From the NCBI GenBank assembly GCA_964493475.1, contig CAZBNS010000025.1, forward strand, positions 1 to 19,618: 19,618 nucleotides of DNA. The letters run 5' to 3'. Source of the stretch: CALXSC01 sp964493475. Its GTDB lineage: Bacteria; Pseudomonadota; Alphaproteobacteria; Rickettsiales; UBA1997. The notes under the pieces are model-generated. The model saw only the letters and a list, made by a program, of their open reading frames with translations, was not told the origin of the DNA and did not search any database. The first letter of the stretch is position 1. Every line of letters begins with the position of its first letter. Below, one piece after another: positions 14,515-19,618 of this stretch. The translations under genes and the position numbers were made by a program.

Positions 14515-15972
14515 TTAATCGCTCAACTTCTTCTTCAAAATATCATTAATTATTTTTGGATTTACCTTGCCGCTGCTTGCTTTCATAGTCTGTCCCACAA
14601 AGAAACCAAATAATCTCTCATTTCCACCCTTATACTCCGCTACTTGTTTTTGATTGTTTGCGATAATTTCGTCAATAACTTTTTCAACTTCCCCCGTGTC
14701 GGCTGTTTGTTTTAGGCCTTTTTCTACGACAATTTTTTTTGCGCTTTGCCTTGTTTCAATCATTATATCCAAAACATCTTTTGCCATTTTTCCAAAAATT
14801 GTCTCATCTTTAATCAAATCAAGCAATTCAATTAACATTTCGGCACTAACGGGACTTTCTTCTAATGGAATTGCCAGTTTATTTAATCGTCCAAATAATT
14901 CGGAAGTAATCCAGCTGGTAGCTAATTTTGGTTCATGTTTTGCGGCAACTTTTTCAAAATAGCTGCTGATTTCTGTTGAAGCTGTTAAAACGCCTGCATC
15001 GTATTCGCTTAATTTAAATTCACTAATATATCTTGCTTTTTTAGCCTCAGGCAATTCTGGCATTTCGGTTCTTACACCATCAATTAATTGTTTTGTGATA
15101 ATTAGAGGCGCTAAATCTGGATCCGGAAAATATCTGTAATCTACAGTATCTTCTTTGCTTCTCATTACTGTGGAATCACCAGTTAAAGCGTTATATCTTC
15201 TTGTTTGCTGTTCAACTTTTCCGCCGTTTTCAATTATTTCAATCTGTCTTTTAGCCTCATTTTCAATAGCGTCGCCAACATTTTTCATTGAGTTAATATT
15301 TTTCATTTCACATCTAGTTCCAAGCTTTGTTTCTCCAACTGGACGAACAGAAACATTGGCATCACATCGCATACTCCCTTTTTCCATATCGCCGTTTGAA
15401 GTATCTAATGCTCTAACCATAGTTCTTAATTCTTTTAAGTATTCCATGGCTTCATAAGGGCTTCTTATGTCTGGTTCTGATACTATTTCCAGCAGACAAA
15501 CTCCGCTTCTGTTTAAATCTATCAAAGACAAAGTTGGATGTTGATCGTGAATTAATTTTCCAGCGTCCTGCTCCATATGAGCTTCGTGAATTCTAATTTT
15601 TTTCTTAGTTTTATTTTCTAAAGTGATTTCTAGCCATCCACTTTTAATAATAGGATAATAAAACTGCGTTATCTGATAGCCGGAAGGCAAGTCTGGGTAA
15701 AAATAATTTTTTCTATCAAAAATGCATTTTTCATTAAATTCAGCATTTAATCCTAAACCGGTTTTTATAGCTTGTCTTACTACATATTCATTGATTACAG
15801 GCAGTTGTCCTGGCATAGCATTATCATAAAATGATACATTTTCGTTTTGTGGTTTTCCAAATTCATTTGAACTTCTTGAAAAAAGTTTTGTATTGCTCTT
15901 TAGCTGGCAGTGAACCTCTAATCCAACCACTACTTCCCATAAACCATTTTTGCCTTTTAAATGATAAGTCAT
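14515..15972 (-). CDS. gatB: Aspartyl/glutamyl-tRNA(Asn/Gln) amidotransferase subunit B
   Basis: Subunit B of GatCAB, which converts Glu-tRNA(Gln) and/or Asp-tRNA(Asn) to the correct amide form. GatB carries the kinase and tRNA-binding function, and its tail domain recognises the tRNA elbow. The 485-residue protein has VVGLEVHCQL (15-24), AMPGQLP (52-58), NYFYPDLPSGYQITQ (89-103), the EQDAGKL segment (134-140), and DLNRSGVCLLEIVSEPDIR (152-170). A helical YqeY-like C-terminal domain runs from about 330 to the end. Length is normal. gatA and gatC are not in the window, so the operon is split here, as is common in Alphaproteobacteria. No Shine-Dalgarno site precedes the ATG. A promoter-like sequence lies about 30 bp upstream. 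Confidence 0.96.
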   Translation of the reverse strand: MTYHLKGKNGLWEVVVGLEVHCQLKSNTKLFSRSSNEFGKPQNENVSFYDNAMPGQLPVINEYVVRQAIKTGLGLNAEFNEKCIFDRKNYFYPDLPSGYQITQFYYPIIKSGWLEITLENKTKKKIRIHEAHMEQDAGKLIHDQHPTLSLIDLNRSGVCLLEIVSEPDIRSPYEAMEYLKELRTMVRALDTSNGDMEKGSMRCDANVSVRPVGETKLGTRCEMKNINSMKNVGDAIENEAKRQIEIIENGGKVEQQTRRYNALTGDSTVMRSKEDTVDYRYFPDPDLAPLIITKQLIDGVRTEMPELPEAKKARYISEFKLSEYDAGVLTASTEISSYFEKVAAKHEPKLATSWITSELFGRLNKLAIPLEESPVSAEMLIELLDLIKDETIFGKMAKDVLDIMIETRQSAKKIVVEKGLKQTADTGEVEKVIDEIIANNQKQVAEYKGGNERLFGFFVGQTMKASSGKVNPKIINDILKKKLSD

Positions 15973-16001
15973 TTTATTAGTTTTAATTCATTTATGAAAA
16001 A

Positions 16002-16029
16002 ATGATAAGAATTATTTTTTGATTTTCAA
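16002..16029 (-). promoter_or_regulatory. Probable promoter for gatB
   Basis: On the minus strand TTGAAA (16029-16024) and TATCAT (16007-16002) are separated by 16 bp; the predicted leader is about 22 nt. Confidence 0.45.
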
Positions 16030-16098
16030 GATTATTTTTGGGAATCGGCAGTAATTATATATTTTATGATTTTGCTTTAAAATTTTTTTGATATTTTC

Positions 16099-16177
16099 TT
16101 TTGTTGCAAGCTATCTTGCAGTCATTTATCTTGTTCTATAGCTCCCCTTCGTCAACCACATTGGCAAAGGGGAGCTA
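16099..16177 (+). repeat. Dispersed intergenic repeat, copy D, with a perfect 11-bp hairpin
   Basis: This is the longest copy. It starts TTTTGTTGC and has a 6-bp hairpin TGCAAG/CTTGCA (16105-16110, 16115-16120). A 20-nt spacer follows, then a perfect 11-bp stem TAGCTCCCCTT (16139-16149) with AAGGGGAGCTA (16167-16177) around a 17-nt loop. The other copies (1850, 12099, inverted 14434) keep the outer blocks but have degraded or lost one arm. The hairpin lies about 100 bp past the gyrA stop codon and could slow or terminate read-through, but no U tract follows on either strand. Confidence 0.7.
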
Positions 16178-16205
16178 CATAGTGGCTAAAAAACGAAATA
16201 CAATG

Positions 16206-16263
16206 GAGTTGACGAGTAGAACTGCACCAAATTATATTTAGCTAACAATATGCTAATCAACTC
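16206..16263. repeat. Short element bounded by GAGTTGA/TCAACTC
   Basis: A 7-bp inverted repeat (16206-16212, 16257-16263) encloses a smaller hairpin, TTAGC/GCTAA (16240-16244, 16254-16258 in part). Three blocks, AGTTGAC, CTAACAATA and CTAATCAACT, occur in the same order as in the 143-bp element at 19202-19344, suggesting a shortened relative. Confidence 0.4.
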
Positions 16264-16280
16264 ATGGGCTATTTAATCAT

Positions 16281-19028
16281 TTATAATGATTGAGAATTGT
16301 CATCCTCGCTATTATCACTTTCAATTTTAGCTACAGAAACCACTTTTTCATCTTCTCCCGCCCTCATCAAAATCACGCCTTGAGTATTTCTTCCGGAAAT
16401 TCTAATGTTTTGAACTTCAGTTCTAATTACAGTTCCTTTATTGCTAATCATGATAATTTGCTTATCATTTTCAATAGGGAAAGATGCAATGACATTGCCG
16501 TTTCTCTTGGATGTTATAATATTTGTAATACCGCTTCCGCCTCTGTTTGTCACTCTATATTCATAAGAGGATGTTCTCTTGCCAAAGCCATTTTCTGTAA
16601 TAGTTAAAATAAGCTCTTCATTTTTAGCCATTGCTCTGATTTTCTCTTTAGATAAAACTGCGAGAATTTCGTCAGAAATTTTTACTGGCAACGGTTCATC
16701 AATGTTGGATAAAAGACTGTTTTCATCTGTTGCGGTATTATAAATTTCGTTTATTTTTATTCTAGTTTCTAAATCAATTTTTAAATAATTGTCCCTATCT
16801 TCTATTGATTGAGCTTCGCTATTTTTTAAAATAGACATTGAAATAACTTCATTGAAAGCGTCAAGTTTTATACCTCTAACACCTGTGGAATTTCTGCTTT
16901 GAAAAACTCTTAATTTTTCTAAAGGAAATCTAATGCATTTTCCGGTTTTTGAAGATAACAAAATATCGCTATTATTATCACAAATTGAAACGCCAACAAG
17001 ACTTTCATTTTCGCCAAGCTTCATTGCAATTTTGCCATTACTTTGAATATTTTCAAAATCTTCCATTGAATTTCTTCTGACATCGCCTCTGTTTGTAGCA
17101 AATACAATATTCATTTTCATCCATTCTTCTTTTTCACCCAATAATGGCATTATTGTTGAAATAACTTCATCTTGTTCTAAAGGCAAAATATTTACAACTG
17201 CTCTGCCTTTTGATTGATTGCTTCCAAGCGGCAATTTATAAGTTTTCATTTTATAAACTTTTCCTTTGCTTGAGAAAAATAAAATTGGAGTGTGAGTATT
17301 TACAACAAATACATCAGTTGTATAATCCTCATCATGAACTGTAATTGCGGACTTGCCTTTTCCACCTCTATTTTGCGCTTTATAGCTGGATAATGGAACT
17401 CTCTTAATATAGCCGCTCATAGTAGTAATTACAACCATATCTTCTTTTGGAGTTAAATCTTCTATGTCTATATCACTTTCAGCTTCTAAAATTTGAGTTC
17501 TTCTAGGAATTGCGAATTCTTCTTTAATTTTTAATAATTCGTCTTTAATAATTTTTGTTAACTCCATAGGATTAGACAAAATTTTTAAATATTCTTGAAT
17601 TTCGTCAGATAATTCTTTCAATTCATCATCAATTTTATCACTTTCTAAACCAGTCAATTTTGATAATTTCATATCAAGAATTGCTCTTGCTTGAACTTCA
17701 GTAAAATAAAATCTTCCTTCTTCAATTCTATTTCCTCTGTCATGAATTAATTCAATTAAAGCTTGAATAACGCCTGCGTCCCAATCCCTTTTCATTAATT
17801 CTTCTCTGGCCTGAGTTGTATCTTCAGCTTTTTTAATCAATGCAATTACTTCATCAATTTCATTTACAGCAACTCTTAATCCAATCAATATATGAGCTCT
17901 GTCTCTAGCTTTAGCAAGTAAAAATTCTATTCTTCTTGTTATAACTTCTCTTCTAAATTTTGTAAAAATTTTTATAACATCAAGAACACCCAAACTTTCG
18001 GGCTTTGCATTATTCAAAGCCAAAATATTTGACGGAAAATTACTTTGCAATTCAGTAAAGCTATAAATTTGGCTTAAAATCACCTCTGGATTACCATCTC
18101 TTTTTGTCTCAACAACAACCCTAATTCCTTCTTTATTAGATTCGTCTCTTAAATCAGAAATACCTTCAATTCTCTTTTCCTTAACCAATTCAGCAATTTT
18201 TTCAACTAATTTTGCCTTGTTAACTTGATACGGTATAGAGCTTATAACTATTTGTGATTTGCCATTCTTATGCTCTTCAATAGCTGCCTCGCCTCTCATC
18301 ACAATACTTCCCCTGCCAGTTCTCATAACATTAGCATATCCGCCCCTTCCCATAATCAAACCACCAGTTGGAAAATCAGGACCAGGTATTATTTGGAGCA
18401 TTTCATCAGCAGTTATATCTGGATTATCAATGCAAGCTATAGTTCCATCAATTACTTCTCCTAAATTGTGCGTAGGAACATTAGTCGCCATACCAACAGC
18501 AATACCATTACTTCCATTAATCAGCAAATTAGGAAATTTCGCAGGCAAAACAGACGGCTCTCTTTCAGTTCCATCATAATTATCAACAAAATCAACTGTA
18601 TCTTTATCTAAATCATCAGTCAAAACATGCGCCAATTTAGACATTCTAGCCTCAGTATACCTCATAGCAGCTGGCGGATCATCATCAATAGATCCATAAT
18701 TTCCTTGTCCATCAATCAAAGGTGCAGACATTGAAAAATCTTGAGCCATTCTAACCAAAGCTTCATAAATTGACGTGTCGCCATGCGGATGATACTTACC
18801 CATAACATCACCGACAATTCTAGCGCACTTCTTAAACGATTTATTATAATCATAGTGGTTTTCATACATAGAATACAAAATTCTTCTGTGAACTGGCTTC
18901 AAACCGTCATTCACATCAGGAATTGCTCTTGCAATAATAACACTCATTGCATAATCAAGGTATGATTTCTTCATTTCTGTTGATATTTCTACATTTTGTA
19001 TATCACCATGATTAAATTCTTTTTCCAT
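16281..19028 (-). CDS. gyrA: DNA gyrase subunit A
   Basis: The breakage-reunion subunit of gyrase, which introduces negative supercoils with GyrB. The 915-residue protein is complete: a winged-helix domain with the catalytic Tyr124 in MRYTEARM, a tower and coiled-coil region (about 350-505), and a C-terminal beta-pinwheel beginning at about 530. The GyrA box reads QNRGGKG (552-558) against the canonical QRRGGRG, with both glycine pairs kept. The quinolone-determining positions equivalent to E. coli Ser83 and Asp87 are Thr85 and Glu89 here. The pinwheel has an insertion (about residues 750-810) before GFGKRTSSYEYRVTNRGGSGI, an arrangement I associate with alphaproteobacterial GyrA. The tail is short and acidic. 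No clear Shine-Dalgarno site. gyrB is not in the window. Confidence 0.97.
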   Translation of the reverse strand: MEKEFNHGDIQNVEISTEMKKSYLDYAMSVIIARAIPDVNDGLKPVHRRILYSMYENHYDYNKSFKKCARIVGDVMGKYHPHGDTSIYEALVRMAQDFSMSAPLIDGQGNYGSIDDDPPAAMRYTEARMSKLAHVLTDDLDKDTVDFVDNYDGTEREPSVLPAKFPNLLINGSNGIAVGMATNVPTHNLGEVIDGTIACIDNPDITADEMLQIIPGPDFPTGGLIMGRGGYANVMRTGRGSIVMRGEAAIEEHKNGKSQIVISSIPYQVNKAKLVEKIAELVKEKRIEGISDLRDESNKEGIRVVVETKRDGNPEVILSQIYSFTELQSNFPSNILALNNAKPESLGVLDVIKIFTKFRREVITRRIEFLLAKARDRAHILIGLRVAVNEIDEVIALIKKAEDTTQAREELMKRDWDAGVIQALIELIHDRGNRIEEGRFYFTEVQARAILDMKLSKLTGLESDKIDDELKELSDEIQEYLKILSNPMELTKIIKDELLKIKEEFAIPRRTQILEAESDIDIEDLTPKEDMVVITTMSGYIKRVPLSSYKAQNRGGKGKSAITVHDEDYTTDVFVVNTHTPILFFSSKGKVYKMKTYKLPLGSNQSKGRAVVNILPLEQDEVISTIMPLLGEKEEWMKMNIVFATNRGDVRRNSMEDFENIQSNGKIAMKLGENESLVGVSICDNNSDILLSSKTGKCIRFPLEKLRVFQSRNSTGVRGIKLDAFNEVISMSILKNSEAQSIEDRDNYLKIDLETRIKINEIYNTATDENSLLSNIDEPLPVKISDEILAVLSKEKIRAMAKNEELILTITENGFGKRTSSYEYRVTNRGGSGITNIITSKRNGNVIASFPIENDKQIIMISNKGTVIRTEVQNIRISGRNTQGVILMRAGEDEKVVSVAKIESDNSEDDNSQSL

Positions 19029-19066
19029 ATCTTTTTGTAATTATTCTTAATTTTTAAGCTATTAAC

Positions 19067-19094
19067 AGTATAATTGGCAATGTTTTAAAAGCAA
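19067..19094 (-). promoter_or_regulatory. Probable sigma70 promoter for gyrA
   Basis: On the minus strand TTGCTT (19094-19089) and TATACT (19072-19067) are separated by 16 bp. The predicted start near 19060 gives a leader of about 32 nt. Confidence 0.5.
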
Positions 19095-19142
19095 GAAAAT
19101 TAAATCAATAATCATTCCACCTTTTATAAAAGAATAACTCGG

Positions 19143-19161
19143 ATTGTTTTATCAAAACAAT
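19143..19161. promoter_or_regulatory. 8-bp palindrome ATTGTTTT/AAAACAAT
   Basis: Perfect 8-bp arms (19143-19150, 19154-19161) around ATC. It lies about 50 bp upstream of the gyrA -35 box and about 40 bp upstream of the start of the 143-bp element, so it could be an operator for either. Function is inferred from position only. Confidence 0.35.
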
Positions 19162-19201
19162 TTAATTCAGTTTACAAACACCAAGGTTAGATATAAAAAG
19201 C

Positions 19202-19344
19202 GGGAAGTTGACTTAATTTGCGATCGGAAGAAAATTATTAAAATGTTCAACTTTTGAAAGTTTAATGGTAAATAGCAAATGTACTAACAATACATGAAAT
19301 ATTTATTCGCTACTACCCTTTTAATAAGTTCTAATCAACTTCCC
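19202..19344 (+). ncRNA. Candidate structured RNA or miniature element with 10-bp inverted ends
   Basis: GGGAAGTTGA (19202-19211) is the exact inverse of TCAACTTCCC (19335-19344), so a transcript could close with a 10-bp stem over 123 nt. Internal pairs include AACTTT/AAAGTT near 19248-19261 and ATGTA/TACAT near 19279-19295. TTTACA (19171-19176) and TATAAA (19192-19197) upstream place a start almost on the GGG, although the 15-bp spacer is short. I cannot match it to 6S RNA, tmRNA, SRP RNA or RNase P. A non-autonomous mobile element is the main alternative; I see no target-site duplication. Confidence 0.35.
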
Positions 19345-19490
19345 AATATGTATTATCTAAAAATAATACTCACAGCAGAATACATTATATATGATAAAAT
19401 GTCAAGTTTTAATTTGCAATAGTAATTAATATTTATACTTAAATTTAATAATGCTATAAATAGCTCCTCTTTTTCCTTCGGATATTTTCC

Positions 19491-19618
19491 CTCTCAGCTC
19501 TGCCATTATTAAGCTAGATTTTGTTAACGAACAAAGCCTTCCGCAGTCTTGTCATTACCAGGCTAGATTTACCATCTAACAACTCAACGACTCTCAGCTC
19601 TGTCATTACCAGGCTAGA
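19491..19618 (+). repeat. Degenerate repeat array, 49-51 bp period, three units to the window edge
   Basis: CAGCTCTGYCATTANNARGCTAGATTT-like units start at 19495, 19544 and 19595. The repeated parts are 19491-19518, 19544-19567 and 19591-19618, with about 25 nt of unrelated sequence between. The second and third share TGTCATTACCAGGCTAGA exactly; the first differs at several positions. CTCTCAG precedes the first and third. The array continues beyond the window. The same CTCTCAG..TGTCAT block occurs inverted at 40-94. Confidence 0.7.

Larger units (their letters stand above)
15973..16280. other. 308-bp gene-free region between gatB and gyrA
   Basis: It contains the gatB promoter (16002-16029), the longest dispersed-repeat copy (16099-16177) and a short element bounded by GAGTTGA/TCAACTC (16206-16263). 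I see no ORF or RNA gene of known type. Confidence 0.6.
19029..19618. other. 590-bp gene-free region upstream of gyrA, running to the window edge
   Basis: In order it holds the gyrA promoter (19067-19094), an 8-bp palindromic hairpin (19143-19161), a 143-bp inverted-repeat-bounded element (19202-19344), an AT hairpin GTATTAT/ATAATAC (19350-19369), and a degenerate repeat array (19491-19618). No ORF above 60 codons looks coding. I see no tRNA or other recognisable structured RNA. Confidence 0.6.

Noticed and set aside
16281..19028. Acquired fluoroquinolone resistance mutation in gyrA (Thr85)
   Set aside because: Residue variation at this position is natural between lineages; without a close reference it cannot be called a resistance change.
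19202..19344. 6S RNA, SRP RNA, tmRNA or tRNA
   Set aside because: None of the diagnostic loops or sequences (SRP GGAAG/AGCA loop context, tRNA arms and TTC loop, tmRNA tag frame) is present; kept only as an unnamed candidate.
19491..19618. CRISPR array
   Set aside because: Only three units, the first strongly diverged, repeats of unequal length, related copies dispersed at the other end of the window, and no cas gene in view.

Overview
The window is a stretch of AT-rich bacterial chromosome (about 30% G+C by eye) carrying housekeeping genes. The best pointer to the organism is the 180-residue DUF1013/TrcR protein at 6780-7322, a family essentially confined to Alphaproteobacteria. The GyrA tail, the two-domain bL25, GatB and the short intergenic distances agree with this. 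The low G+C, the many degenerate intergenic repeats and the lack of Shine-Dalgarno sites suggest a host-associated lineage (Rickettsiales, Holosporales or a gut RF32-like group). I cannot place it more precisely from sequence alone.

Layout. (1) 1-273: a repeat-bearing leader and a promoter for a malate/2-hydroxyacid dehydrogenase (+). (2) 1273-5753, all on the minus strand and read right to left: elbB, mrcA (PBP1A), ruvC, then a dCMP deaminase. Gaps are 46 and 44 bp before a 167-bp gap that holds a dispersed repeat. A promoter with an overlapping 12-bp inverted repeat precedes elbB. (3) 6020-7322 (-): trcR then rplY, ended by a clear intrinsic terminator. (4) 7441-9179 (+): holA overlapping by one base an unrecognised basic protein. 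(5) 9180-12326: a more accessory-looking segment with an exact 85-bp tandem duplication, a perfect-consensus sigma70 promoter, an EptA-like membrane sulfatase-fold transferase, and an orphan gene of visibly higher G+C. (6) 12327-19028 (-): gyrA, gatB and tkt, separated by intergenic regions with dispersed repeats. (7) 19029-19618: a gene-free region with the gyrA promoter, a 143-bp element bounded by 10-bp inverted repeats, and a degenerate 49-51 bp-period repeat array that runs off the window.

Functionally the genes cover DNA topology, repair and replication (gyrA, ruvC, holA), the nucleotide pool (dCMP deaminase), translation (gatB, rplY), cell wall and envelope (mrcA, the EptA-like enzyme), carbon metabolism (dehydrogenase, tkt) and cell-cycle transcription control (trcR). 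I see no tRNA, rRNA, transposase, phage gene or convincing CRISPR array, and no single new multi-gene system. The most unusual content is non-coding: at least three families of small intergenic repeats, several able to form hairpins, which recur across the window and occupy both ends.
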